Shown: positions 24,367 to 33,401 of the stretch, in pieces | Position numbering within the stretch: the first letter of the stretch is position 1 | Layout: the number at the start of each line of letters is the position of its first letter | Assembly (NCBI RefSeq): GCF_002101705.1 | Contig: NZ_LQPC01000047.1 | Coordinates: forward strand, 62,001 to 126,000 | Source: Mycolicibacterium iranicum | Lineage (GTDB): Bacteria > Actinomycetota > Actinomycetes > Mycobacteriales > Mycobacteriaceae | Direction of reading: 5' to 3' | Length of the DNA: 64,000 nt | Translations under genes and position numbers: made by a program | The notes under the pieces: generated by a model | Told to the model about the DNA's origin: nothing | What the model saw: only the letters and a program-made list of their open reading frames with translations | Database searches by the model: none

Positions 24367-26166
24367 CTAACTGCTCGCTGCCTCGTCCGGGGTCCACGCC
24401 TGGGGCAGTCCGGGCTGGTTGGGAAAGAGGAAGTCCACGAAGGCTTTTGCGGTGGGCTGCGGTTCGTGGTTGGCCAACCCAGGCCGCTCGTTGGCTTCGA
24501 TGAAGACGTAATCCGGTTTGGTCACATCCGGGACCAGAAGATCGATGCCGGTGACGGGAATCCCGATGGCCTGCGCGGCAGCCACGCCCACCCGGCACAG
24601 TTCGGGGTGCACGGTCGCGGTGACATCGTGGATGGTGCCCCCCTGGTGAAGGTTGGCCGTCCGGCGCACCCGCAGCCGCTTCCCTTCGGGTAGTACGTCG
24701 TCGAACGTGTATCCCGCTTCCCTGACCGTCGATTCGGTGACGACGTCCATCGGGATCTTCGATTCGCCGCCGGTGGCTGCGGAACGGCGCCGACTCTGGG
24801 TTTCGATGAGCTCGCGAACCGTGTGCTTGCCGGTGCCGGTGATCTCGGCGGGCAGTCGCAGCGCCGCGGCGACGACCCTGCCGTCGATGACCACCAGCCG
24901 CAGATCGTCGCCTTCGGCGCGCTGCTCGATGAGCACCTCGGGGTGTTGTTCGCGGGCGCGGGCCAAAGCCGCGTCAAGCTCTTCGGTGCTGTTCACGCCG
25001 ACGGTGATGCCCTTACCCTGCTCGCCGCGTGTCGGCTTCACCACCACATCGCCGACGTCGGTGAGGAACTGGTAGTCCGCGTCGTCGAACGTCGCGAGGC
25101 GACCCTTCGGTACTGCGATACCCGCCTCGGAGACCAGGCGGCGGGTCAGCCGCTTGTCGTCGCAGCGCGCCATCGCGACAGCGGAGGTGTATTCGGACAA
25201 AGATTCGCGGGTCACCACGGTCCGCCCGCCGTGCGACAGCTTCATCTCGCCTGCCTCGGCGTCGAGCACTTCGACCCAGATGCCGCGCCGCATCGCCTCG
25301 TCGGCGATGATCCGGGCATAGGGGTTGAGGTCGTCGACGGTCTCGGGTGGATGCGTGAACAGCGGTTCGTTGATGGCGTTTTTGCGCTTGACGGCCATCA
25401 CGGGCACCCGGGCGAAGCCCAGCTTCTCGTACAGCGCGATCGCGGCGTTGTTGTCGTGGGTGACCGAAAGATCCATGTAGGCGCGGCCCCGCTCGCGATA
25501 CAGCGTCGCCAGGCTGCGGGTCAACGCCGCCCCGACTCCGGGTAGCGCCGCAGCCGGGTCCACGGCGAGGGTCCACAGGCTGGAGCCCTCTTCGGGATCG
25601 GAGAACAGCGCCTTGTGGTCGACGCCGGTGACGGTGCCCAAGATGGAGCCGTCCTCGTCGTTGACCGCGACCAGATAGTCGACGGACTTTTGGTCGAGAT
25701 GGTTGTTCCACAGGACATCAGTCGGGGCGGGCACCATGCCGCAGCGCAGGTAGACGCGATTCATCTCATCGGCGTCGCCGCGGCTTTCCAGGGTGCGTAC
25801 GTGAAACCCGGTGTGGACGGAAGCTTCGTCCTCGACGTCGGCGAACCGCAACCGGTAGGTGTGGCTGGGGTCGATGAACAGCTCGGATGGTGCTTTGGAC
25901 ACCAGGACGTGTGGTTCCCGCGCATAGATGCAGATGTCTCGTCGCCCTTGGCCTTCCTGGCGCAGCACGTCGGCCAAGCGGGCCGGGTCGGCGAAGGTTT
26001 GGCCGAAAATGAGCCGGCCCCAACCGAGTTCGAGGACCACGTCGTCAGACATCGTGTCGAGCACGTCACGGGTAGCCGCTTCGTGCAACCCCAGGGTGAT
26101 GGCTTCCGGTGTTTCCAGCGCTGTGGTGTGATCGGCCTTGGGGTCGGCGGAAGCGTCGGCGGTCAT
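24367..26166 (-). CDS. ngg: N-acetylglutaminylglutamine synthetase (GNAT plus ATP-grasp)
   Basis: A 599-residue two-domain enzyme. The N-terminal half is an acetyltransferase (GVGAALTRSLATLYRERGRA, SVTHDNNAAIALYEKLGF, about residues 90-285). The C-terminal half is an ATP-grasp ligase (VVVKPTRGEQGKGITVGV, DLRLVVIDGRVVAAAL, YVFIEANERPGLANHEPQ, about 330-585). This fusion is the known Ngg enzyme, which acetylates and joins two glutamines to build the dipeptide osmolyte NAGGN. It overlaps the upstream amidotransferase gene by four bases (ATGA), so both are translated together. The start ATG at 26166 is fixed by that overlap; a longer reading runs into the neighbour. Confidence 0.9.
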   Translation of the reverse strand: MTADASADPKADHTTALETPEAITLGLHEAATRDVLDTMSDDVVLELGWGRLIFGQTFADPARLADVLRQEGQGRRDICIYAREPHVLVSKAPSELFIDPSHTYRLRFADVEDEASVHTGFHVRTLESRGDADEMNRVYLRCGMVPAPTDVLWNNHLDQKSVDYLVAVNDEDGSILGTVTGVDHKALFSDPEEGSSLWTLAVDPAAALPGVGAALTRSLATLYRERGRAYMDLSVTHDNNAAIALYEKLGFARVPVMAVKRKNAINEPLFTHPPETVDDLNPYARIIADEAMRRGIWVEVLDAEAGEMKLSHGGRTVVTRESLSEYTSAVAMARCDDKRLTRRLVSEAGIAVPKGRLATFDDADYQFLTDVGDVVVKPTRGEQGKGITVGVNSTEELDAALARAREQHPEVLIEQRAEGDDLRLVVIDGRVVAAALRLPAEITGTGKHTVRELIETQSRRRSAATGGESKIPMDVVTESTVREAGYTFDDVLPEGKRLRVRRTANLHQGGTIHDVTATVHPELCRVGVAAAQAIGIPVTGIDLLVPDVTKPDYVFIEANERPGLANHEPQPTAKAFVDFLFPNQPGLPQAWTPDEAASS

Positions 26167-27968
26167 GCGGCGGGTCCGTTGATGCCGTGCCGCTGCAGCC
26201 AGAGCTCCAGGAGCGCGATCTGCCACAACTCGTTGCCTCGCAACGGGGTCAGCCTCCCGTTCGGGTCGGCCAGCAGTCGCTCCATGGCGTCGGGGCGAAA
26301 GAGCCCACGCTCCTTGGCTACCGGCGCATAGAGCGCGTCGCGGACCAGCTCGAGATACGGGCCTTCCAGGTGGGTGAGCGCGGGCACCGGGAAGTAACCC
26401 TTCGGCCGGTCGATGACTTCTGACGGAATTACTTGGCGGGCAGCCTGTTTGAGCACCCCCTTGCCTTCGTGCGCGGTCTTGTATTCCGGGGGGCAGGTGG
26501 CGGCGAGCTCGACCAACTCGTGGTCGAGGAATGGCACGCGCCCCTCCAGCCCCCAGGCCATCGTCATGTTGTCGACGCGCTTGACCGGGTCGTCGACCAG
26601 CATCACGGTCGTGTCCAGGCGAAGGGCGCGGTCCACGCCCGTCTGGGCGCCGGCGCGTGCGAAGTGCTCGGTGACGAACAGCTCGCTCGGATCCCCGTCA
26701 GTGAGGTAACCGGGCGCGACGAGGTCGGTGTACCCGGCCCGGTCGCGGTCGAAGAAGGCGCGGCGGTAGCTGGCCACGGAGCCTTCCACCGATGCGGCGG
26801 CGGGCTCACCCATCGGGGGGTACCAGTGGTAGCCGGCGAACACCTCGTCGGCACCCTGCCCTGACTGCACGACCTTGACGTGCTTCGCGACTTCCTGGCT
26901 GAGCAGGTAGAAGGCGACGCAGTCGTGGCTCACCATAGGTTCGCTCATGGCGCCAATCGCGCCGTCGAGGGCGGGCAGCATCCGTTCGGTGCCGATGCGG
27001 ATCTGGTGGTGATCGGTGCCGAACCGCTCGGCGATGATGTCGGAGTACTTGAACTCGTCGCCCTTGACGCCGCCGACCGACTCGAAACCGATGGAGAAGG
27101 TTGCCAGGCCGTGTTGGCCCGCTTCGGCGAGCAGTCCGACGATGAGGCTGGAATCCACACCGCCCGAGAGCAGGCAGCCGACGGGTACGTCGGCAACGAG
27201 GCGCCGCTTCACGGCCGTCCGGAGTGACTCCAGAACGGCGTCCTCCCAATCCTTTTCGGACCAGTCGGCGCGATCGGCGCGGCGGGTGAAGTCGGGCTCC
27301 CAGTACGTTGTCGTGACGACTTTGCCGTCCGGTTCGATGGCCATCAGCGAGGCGGGCGGCAGTTTGCTCACGCCCCGCAGGATGGTGCGCGGCGACGGCA
27401 CCACCGAATGGAACGTCATGTAGTGGTGCAGCGCGATCGGGTCGATGCGGGTGTCGACGTCCCCGCCGGCCAGCAGGGCCGGCAGCGAAGACCCGAAGCG
27501 GATCCGGTCGGGCGTCTGGGTGAGGTAGAGCGGTTTGATGCCGAGCCGGTCGCGGCCCAGCAGCACCCGGCCGCTTTCGTGTTCGACGATCGCGAAAGCG
27601 AACATTCCCTTGAGGTGGTCGACGAAGCGATCGCCCCAGTGGTGGTAGCCCTTCAGCAGCACCTCGGTGTCGCTGTGGGAGAAGAAGCGGTATCCGTGTC
27701 CGGACAGTTCGTCACGCAACTGCTCGTAGTTGTAGATGCAGCCGTTCCACGCCACCGACAGACCGAGTTCGGCGTCGACCATGGGCTGGGCGCCGGCTTC
27801 GGAGAGATCGATGATCTTGAGGCGCCGGTGGCCCAACGCCACCCTGCCCTGCGACCACACGCCGGCGGCGTCCGGTCCCCGGGGGACCATGACTTCGGCC
27901 ATTGCCGTGACGGCTCGGACATCCGGGGTTTTTCCGTCGAGGCGTACCTCGCCGGTGGCTCCACACAC
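26163..27968 (-). CDS. asnO: N-acetylglutaminylglutamine amidotransferase (asparagine synthetase-like)
   Basis: A 601-residue glutamine-dependent amidotransferase. Cys2 (start GTG-Cys-Gly-Ala) is the glutaminase nucleophile once the initiator is removed. The glutaminase domain shows VPRGPDAAGVW and WNGCIYNY. The synthetase domain has the ATP PP-loop LLSGGVDSSLIVGL and SGQGADEVFAGYHWYPP. Paired with ngg, it should amidate the C-terminus of the acetylated diglutamine to give NAGGN, an osmoprotectant known from proteobacteria and some other halotolerant species. A plain AsnB role is less likely given the overlap with ngg. The GTG at 27968 is required to place Cys2 correctly. Confidence 0.9.
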   Translation of the reverse strand: MCGATGEVRLDGKTPDVRAVTAMAEVMVPRGPDAAGVWSQGRVALGHRRLKIIDLSEAGAQPMVDAELGLSVAWNGCIYNYEQLRDELSGHGYRFFSHSDTEVLLKGYHHWGDRFVDHLKGMFAFAIVEHESGRVLLGRDRLGIKPLYLTQTPDRIRFGSSLPALLAGGDVDTRIDPIALHHYMTFHSVVPSPRTILRGVSKLPPASLMAIEPDGKVVTTTYWEPDFTRRADRADWSEKDWEDAVLESLRTAVKRRLVADVPVGCLLSGGVDSSLIVGLLAEAGQHGLATFSIGFESVGGVKGDEFKYSDIIAERFGTDHHQIRIGTERMLPALDGAIGAMSEPMVSHDCVAFYLLSQEVAKHVKVVQSGQGADEVFAGYHWYPPMGEPAAASVEGSVASYRRAFFDRDRAGYTDLVAPGYLTDGDPSELFVTEHFARAGAQTGVDRALRLDTTVMLVDDPVKRVDNMTMAWGLEGRVPFLDHELVELAATCPPEYKTAHEGKGVLKQAARQVIPSEVIDRPKGYFPVPALTHLEGPYLELVRDALYAPVAKERGLFRPDAMERLLADPNGRLTPLRGNELWQIALLELWLQRHGINGPAA

Positions 27969-28133
27969 CTTGTTAGGTCCCTATCCTGTGGCTTTTCTGA
28001 CGGCGGTGCCGATTCTATCTGCCAGCGCACGGCGGGGCTCGGCGTCGACGGTGATTACCCCACCGAAAGCCGGTCAAACCCGCCCAGAGCAATCAAGATC
28101 GAGACAGTCGTCACAGGGTCTGTCGACGTGCCG

Positions 28134-29702
28134 TCAGGACACTCCCTCCAATGTGTCCCCGGACGCGTCAACCTGCTTGATCGGGCCGGTGAACCAGTGC
28201 TTGACCGACACGTTCCAGTAGATGAAGAGCAGGATCAGCACGCCGCCGACCAGCAACGGGGTGTAGTTGACGTACTTCCACTCGAACCCGGGGTCCCACG
28301 GCGCCCCGAGGTTGGACGTCGGCCACAGCGCGATGAAGGACGTAAGGAAGATTTCGATCAGGGCGACCGGCGCCATCCACTTGTAGTGCCTGCCCAGAGT
28401 CCACCGACCGGCCTTGAACGCCTCGCCCATCCGCCAGCGGTAGTAGATCGGTACGGCGAAGCACAGGTACAGACCGACCACGCCGATCGACACGACCGCG
28501 AAGAACGCGATCGGCACCGGCGCGCCGTTGATGTCCACCTCGACCAGGGCGGGCAGGGTGATGAGCGCGCCGAGCGCGGCGGTGATCAAAACCGCGTTGG
28601 CCGGGATCTTCGTCTTGTTCACCTTCGACCACAGCTGGTGGCCGGGCACCGCGCGGTCGCGGCTGAACGCGAACAGCATGCGCGACGCGCTCGTCTGGCA
28701 GGCGGTGGTGCAGAAGAACTGGCCGCACGTCGAGATCAGCAGGACGATGCCCATCCACTGGCTGTCGAGCGCTTGGCCGAAGATCACCGCGACCGCGCCG
28801 CCGCCCGCCGTCACTTCGTCGACGTCCTGCACGGCGAACAGGAACGTCAGCAGCAGGATCCAGCCGCCGATGGCCGAGTAGAGGATCGACCGCCAAATGC
28901 CCTTCGCCGCGGCGTCGGCAGCGCTTTTGGTCTCCTCCGACAAGTGCGCAGACGCGTCGTAGCCGGTGATCGTGTACTGCGTCAGGATGGCCGATATCGG
29001 CAGCACGAAGAACAGGAACGCGACGCCGGTTTCGCCGCCGAAGAAGCCTGTGTTGTTGACGGTCGTGGTGAACACGGTGGAGAAGCTGGCGTGCTGTTCG
29101 GGCAGCAGCCACAGGATCGCGACCACTGCGACCGCGCCCACGACGTGCCACCACACCGAGATGTTGTTGATGAGCGCCAGCAGGTGTGACGAGAAGATGT
29201 TGATGGTGGCCGCGATCGCAAGGATGACCAGGAAGATGACGAACGTCCTGGTCAGGCTGTAGCCCTCCAGCCAGGTTTCGCTGAAGGTGCCCAGCGTCAG
29301 GTCCAGGAACGTGGCGCAGCCGTACGACACCGACGCCAGGATGGCGATGAGCCCGATGAGGTTGAGCCACCCGGTGTAGAAGCCCGCCTTTGCGCCGCCG
29401 AGTTTGGCCGCCCACCAGTAGATGCCGCCCGAGGTGGGGTAGGCCGAGACGAGTTCGGACATGCACAGGCCGATGATCAGAATGAAGATCGAGACGAGCG
29501 GCCAGCCCCAGGCGATGGCTGCCGGGCCGCCGTTGTTCCAGCCGAGGCCGAACGACGTGAAGCAGCCCGCCAGGATCGAGATGATCGAGAACGAGATGGC
29601 GAAGTTGCTGAATCCCGACCACGATCGGGACAGTTCCTGGACGTATCCGAGGCTCGCTAAGTGACGTTCGTCCTCGTCTAAATGCTCATGTCCCTCGGGC
29701 AC
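28134..29702 (-). CDS. Amino acid permease (APC superfamily)
   Basis: A 522-residue membrane transporter with about twelve hydrophobic helices. The first carries the APC signature around SRSWSGFSNFAISFSIISIL, with TSGGIYWWAAKLGGAKAG soon after, resembling GABA or choline/amine permeases of the yeast BAT1/UGA4 type. The GTG at 29702 is preferred because AGGAGG lies five bases upstream; a start ten codons earlier lacks this. It is divergent from glnA4 across a region full of inverted repeats, so it probably imports a substrate of the gamma-glutamyl pathway such as a polyamine, GABA or ethanolamine. It also lies 165 bases upstream of asnO on the same strand. Confidence 0.88.
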   Translation of the reverse strand: MPEGHEHLDEDERHLASLGYVQELSRSWSGFSNFAISFSIISILAGCFTSFGLGWNNGGPAAIAWGWPLVSIFILIIGLCMSELVSAYPTSGGIYWWAAKLGGAKAGFYTGWLNLIGLIAILASVSYGCATFLDLTLGTFSETWLEGYSLTRTFVIFLVILAIAATINIFSSHLLALINNISVWWHVVGAVAVVAILWLLPEQHASFSTVFTTTVNNTGFFGGETGVAFLFFVLPISAILTQYTITGYDASAHLSEETKSAADAAAKGIWRSILYSAIGGWILLLTFLFAVQDVDEVTAGGGAVAVIFGQALDSQWMGIVLLISTCGQFFCTTACQTSASRMLFAFSRDRAVPGHQLWSKVNKTKIPANAVLITAALGALITLPALVEVDINGAPVPIAFFAVVSIGVVGLYLCFAVPIYYRWRMGEAFKAGRWTLGRHYKWMAPVALIEIFLTSFIALWPTSNLGAPWDPGFEWKYVNYTPLLVGGVLILLFIYWNVSVKHWFTGPIKQVDASGDTLEGVS

Positions 29703-29750
29703 GGGGACCTCCTCTACGAGAAAGCAGCGCACGGACGAGCGCTGGCACCA

Positions 29751-29797
29751 TGTCGGACAATAGAGCGCCTATTGGTCTGGTGTCCTACCTTTGGACA
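29751..29797. promoter_or_regulatory. Cluster of inverted repeats between permease and glnA4
   Basis: Three dyads lie in the divergent region: TGTC-G-GACA (29751-29759), CAATAG-N5-CTATTG (29758-29763 with 29769-29774), and TGTCC-N7-GGACA (29781-29785 with 29793-29797). Their size and spacing fit operators of a GntR/FadR-type repressor, and such a gene (34184-34912) ends the operon that starts here. They could control both the permease and glnA4. Confidence 0.45.
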
Positions 29798-29893
29798 TGA
29801 AAATGTGTTCGTGCAAAGGTGGGCGTTGCGGCCCCTTCGGGAGCCAATGGTCGGTCCGTAGGCAGAACCCGGAGGAAGGTCAGGCTTGAGCTG

Positions 29894-31273
29894 ATGAGCA
29901 CACGCGGCTTGCTGTCAAAGGCGGTACTGGAACAACAGGTCGCGGAGGGCGACATCGACACCGTCATCGTCGCGTTCTGCGACATGCAGGGACGGCTCAC
30001 CGGCAAGCGCGTGTCCGCGCGGTTGTTCGTCGAGGACGTCGCCGACCACGGCTCCGAGTGCTGCAACTACCTGCTCGCCGTCGACGTCGACATGAACACC
30101 GTCGACGGCTACGCGATCTCGAGCTGGGAGACCGGGTACGGCGACATGGTCATGACGCCGGACTTCGACACGCTGCGGCTGGTGCCCTGGCTGCCGGGCA
30201 CCGCTTTGGTGATGGCCGATCTGTCGTGGACGGACGGAACGCCGGTCACGCAGGCCCCGCGCAGCATCCTCAACAAGCAGATCGACAGGCTGGCCGAGCG
30301 CGGGCTGGTGCCCTATGTCGGCACAGAGCTCGAGTTCATGGTCTTCGACGACACGTTTCGCGACGCATGGAAGGCCGACTACCGCGGGCTCACGCCGGCC
30401 ACCGATTACAACGTCGACTACGCGATGCACGCCTCGACGCGGATGGAACCCCTGCTGCGCGCCATCCGGCTCGGCATGGACGGTGCCGGCATGTACTGCG
30501 AAGGCGTCAAAGGGGAGTGCAACCTGGGTCAGCAGGAGATCGCCTTCCGCTACGACCATGCCCGCATCACGTGCGACAACCACACGATCTATCGCAACGG
30601 CGCCAAGGAAATCGCCGACCAGCACGGCAAGAGCCTGACGTTCATGGCCAAATACGATGAGCGAGAAGGCAACAGCTGCCACATCCACATCTCGTTGCGT
30701 GGCCTCGACGAGAAGCGCAAGCCCACCGTTGCTGTGTTCGCCGATGACTCCGACCCGCTCGGGATGTCGCCGATGTTCCGAAGTTTCGTCGCGGGCCAGC
30801 TGGCGACCCTGCGAGAGATGACGCTGTTATATGCGCCGAACATCAACTCCTACAAGCGTTTCGTCGAGGGCAGCTTCGCCCCGACTGCTGTGGCCTGGGG
30901 GTTGGACAACCGCACGTGCGCGATGCGCGTGGTCGGCCACGGCCACGGTATGCGAGTGGAATGTCGGGCGCCCGGCGGCGATGTCAACCAGTACCTGGCG
31001 GTGTCGGCGTTGATCGCCGGTGGCCTGTACGGCATCGACAACGAGCTGGAGCTCGAGGATGCGACGGAGGGCAACGCCTACACCAGCGGTGCCGACCAGC
31101 TGCCGACCACGCTGGCCGAGGCTGTGGAGCTGCTCGACAACTCCACCGTCGCGCGGGACGCGTTCGGGGACGACGTCGTCGACCACTATCTCAACAACGC
31201 CCGGGTGGAACTGAAGGCCTTCGGTGCGGCCGTGACCGATTGGGAAAGGAAGCGTGGCTTTGAGCGCCTCTAG
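29894..31273 (+). CDS. glnA4: Glutamine synthetase-like gamma-glutamyl ligase (GlnA4)
   Basis: A 459-residue enzyme of the glutamine-synthetase fold. It shows the catalytic segments GTELEFMVFDDTFRDAWK, GECNLGQQEIAFRYDHA, GNSCHIHISL and MRVECRAPGGDVNQYLA. It belongs with GlnA3/GlnA4-like proteins that ligate glutamate to polyamines or ethanolamine rather than to ammonia, the first step of gamma-glutamylated amine breakdown. It leads an operon with a gamma-glutamyl hydrolase, an aldehyde dehydrogenase, an SDR and a GntR regulator, which supports a catabolic role. The ATG at 29894 (MSTRGLLSK) is chosen, although its GGAGGAAGG lies about 15 bases away. The gene overlaps the next by 20 bases. Confidence 0.92.
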   Translation: MSTRGLLSKAVLEQQVAEGDIDTVIVAFCDMQGRLTGKRVSARLFVEDVADHGSECCNYLLAVDVDMNTVDGYAISSWETGYGDMVMTPDFDTLRLVPWLPGTALVMADLSWTDGTPVTQAPRSILNKQIDRLAERGLVPYVGTELEFMVFDDTFRDAWKADYRGLTPATDYNVDYAMHASTRMEPLLRAIRLGMDGAGMYCEGVKGECNLGQQEIAFRYDHARITCDNHTIYRNGAKEIADQHGKSLTFMAKYDEREGNSCHIHISLRGLDEKRKPTVAVFADDSDPLGMSPMFRSFVAGQLATLREMTLLYAPNINSYKRFVEGSFAPTAVAWGLDNRTCAMRVVGHGHGMRVECRAPGGDVNQYLAVSALIAGGLYGIDNELELEDATEGNAYTSGADQLPTTLAEAVELLDNSTVARDAFGDDVVDHYLNNARVELKAFGAAVTDWERKRGFERL

Positions 31274-32018
31274 GCCCGTCATCGGACTGACGACCTACCT
31301 GCAGCAGGCGCAGACCGGTGTGTGGGACGTGCGGGCCAGCTTTCTGCCCGCCATCTATTTCGAGGGCGTCGGCATGGCCGGGGGCATCTCGGTGCTGCTG
31401 CCACCCCAGCCTGTCGATGAGGCCATCGCCGAGCGGCTGCTCGACGGACTCGACGGCTTGATCATCACTGGCGGACGCGACGTCGACCCGTCGACCTACG
31501 GAGCCGAGCGTCATGTGACCACCGACGAACCCGTGCCCGACAGCCGTATCCGTGACGCGCTGGAATTCGCGCTGCTGCGCGCCGCGCTGCGCAGGCAGAT
31601 GCCGGTGCTCGGCATCTGCCGCGGTGCGCAGGTGCTCAATGTCGCGATGGGCGGGACACTGCACCAGCATCTACCCGACGTGGTGGGGCACACCCGTCAT
31701 CAACAGGGCAACGCGGTGTTCACGACGTCCTCGATCAGGACGGTGCCCGGCAGCAGGGTGGCGTCCCTGGTCGGACCCGATACCGAGGCGCAGTGCTACC
31801 ACCATCAGGCCATCGACCGGCTCGGCGACGGGCTCGTGGTCAGCGCATCCGACATCGACGGGGTGATCGAGGCCGTCGAGATCGACCCTGCCCAGCATCC
31901 GGACCGATGGGTCGTTGCGGTGCAATGGCATCCGGAGGAACGGCTCGACGATCTACGACTCTTCGCGGGCCTGGTCGGCGCCGCGACCGCCTACGCGAAC
32001 CAGAAAGTGAACGCATGA
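31254..32018 (+). CDS. Gamma-glutamyl-gamma-aminobutyrate hydrolase (PuuD-like)
   Basis: A 254-residue class I glutamine-amidotransferase-fold hydrolase. The catalytic Cys lies in LGICRGAQVLNVAMGG, and the His-Glu pair in QWHPEERL near the C-terminus. In the Puu pathway this enzyme releases glutamate and GABA from gamma-glutamyl-GABA. It matches M. tuberculosis Rv2859c, next to glnA4 there as well. The GTG at 31254 overlaps the end of glnA4; a TTG seven bases later is out of frame. Its TGA overlaps the ATG of the aldehyde dehydrogenase gene, so all three genes are coupled. Confidence 0.92.
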   Translation: MALSASRPVIGLTTYLQQAQTGVWDVRASFLPAIYFEGVGMAGGISVLLPPQPVDEAIAERLLDGLDGLIITGGRDVDPSTYGAERHVTTDEPVPDSRIRDALEFALLRAALRRQMPVLGICRGAQVLNVAMGGTLHQHLPDVVGHTRHQQGNAVFTTSSIRTVPGSRVASLVGPDTEAQCYHHQAIDRLGDGLVVSASDIDGVIEAVEIDPAQHPDRWVVAVQWHPEERLDDLRLFAGLVGAATAYANQKVNA

Positions 32019-33397
32019 CTTCGGCAATGCACAGCGACGTGATCAACCCCGCCACCGAGGAGCTGCTGCGCAGCGTCGAGCAGACCGACGAGGCCGGCGT
32101 GGACGACGCGGTGGCGCGGGCGAAGGCCGCGCAGCGGAAGTGGGCCGCGCAGGCGCCGGCGGACCGCGCCGCCGCACTGCGCGCATTCGCGGCCGTCGTC
32201 GACGCGCACACCGAGGAGCTTGCTGCGCTGGAGGTCGCCAACTCCGGGCACCCGATCGGCAACGCGCGATGGGAGGCCGGACACGTCCGCGACGTGCTGC
32301 AGTACTACTCCGCCTCTCCGGAGCGGTTGTCCGGCAAGCAAATTCCCGTCGCCGGTGGCCTGGACGTCACGTTCAACGAACCACTCGGTGTCGTCGGCGT
32401 CATCACCCCGTGGAACTTCCCGATGACCATCGCGTCGTGGGGATTCGCGCCCGCACTCGCCGCGGGCAACGCTGTCCTCGTCAAACCTGCCGAATGGACA
32501 CCCCTGACCACCATTCGGCTCGGCGAGCTCGCCGTCGAGGCCGGGCTTCCCGCCGATCTGTTCTGCGTGCTGCCGGGGCGGGGGTCGGTGGTCGGGGAGC
32601 GCTTCGTCAGCCATCCCGATGTCCGCAAGATCGTGTTCACCGGCTCGACCGAAGTCGGCACCCGCGTGATGGCCGGGGCGGCCGCACAGGTCAAGCGCGT
32701 CACCCTCGAACTCGGCGGCAAGAGCGCCAACATCGTGTTCGACGACTGCGATCTGGAGCGGGCCGCTGCGACTGCGCCGTACGGGGTGTTCGACAACTCC
32801 GGCCAGGACTGCTGTGCCCGTAGCCGTATTCTGGTGCAGCGCAACGTTTTCGATAAGTTCATGGAGTTGTTCGAACCTGCCGTCAAAGGTGTCGTGGTCG
32901 GCGATCCAGGCGCGGAGAGCACCGAGATGGGCCCGCTGGTGTCGAAGGCCCACTGGAAGTCGGTGGCGTCCTATGTGCCCGAGGGAGCGCCGATCGCATT
33001 CCAGGGCACCGCGCCCCAAGGGCCGGGGTACTGGTTCCCTCCGACGGTGCTCACCCCGCCGCGCAACGACCGCACGGTGGTCGAGGAGATCTTCGGGCCC
33101 GTTGTCACGGTGCTGCCGTTCGACGACGAAGCCGACGCCATCGCGCTGGCCAACGACACCGTGTACGGATTGTCGGGGTCGATCTGGACCGAGAATCTGT
33201 CCAGGGCGCTGCGGGTGTCGCGCGCCGTGGAATCGGGCAATCTGTCGGTAAATTCGCATTCGTCGGTGCGCTACAACACGCCGTTCGGCGGCTTCAAGCA
33301 ATCCGGTCTGGGCCGTGAACTCGGACCCGATGCCCCGCTGTCCTTCACCGAAACCAAGAACGTGTTCTTTGCAGTTCAAGATGCCCAGGAGGCCTAA
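32015..33397 (+). CDS. aldC: NAD(P)-dependent aldehyde dehydrogenase (AldC-like)
   Basis: A 460-residue enzyme that oxidises an aldehyde to the acid. The catalytic Cys is in NSGQDCCARSR, the general-base Glu in LELGGKSANIVF, and the cofactor helix in FTGSTEVGTRVM. ITPWNFPMTI and VNSHSSVRYNTPFGGFKQSG are also typical. In context it should oxidise gamma-glutamyl-aminobutyraldehyde or a related product of gamma-glutamylated amine breakdown. The ATG at 32015 (MTSAMHSDVINP) is fixed by the ATGA overlap with the hydrolase gene; a longer upstream reading overlaps that gene in the wrong frame. Confidence 0.93.
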   Translation: MTSAMHSDVINPATEELLRSVEQTDEAGVDDAVARAKAAQRKWAAQAPADRAAALRAFAAVVDAHTEELAALEVANSGHPIGNARWEAGHVRDVLQYYSASPERLSGKQIPVAGGLDVTFNEPLGVVGVITPWNFPMTIASWGFAPALAAGNAVLVKPAEWTPLTTIRLGELAVEAGLPADLFCVLPGRGSVVGERFVSHPDVRKIVFTGSTEVGTRVMAGAAAQVKRVTLELGGKSANIVFDDCDLERAAATAPYGVFDNSGQDCCARSRILVQRNVFDKFMELFEPAVKGVVVGDPGAESTEMGPLVSKAHWKSVASYVPEGAPIAFQGTAPQGPGYWFPPTVLTPPRNDRTVVEEIFGPVVTVLPFDDEADAIALANDTVYGLSGSIWTENLSRALRVSRAVESGNLSVNSHSSVRYNTPFGGFKQSGLGRELGPDAPLSFTETKNVFFAVQDAQEA

Positions 33398-33401
33398 CGA
33401 G

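Noticed and set aside
27408..29189. 593-codon open frame opposite asnO and the permease
   Set aside because: Both minus-strand genes under it have full motif sets. The plus-strand reading is rich in Arg, Asp and His with no domain.
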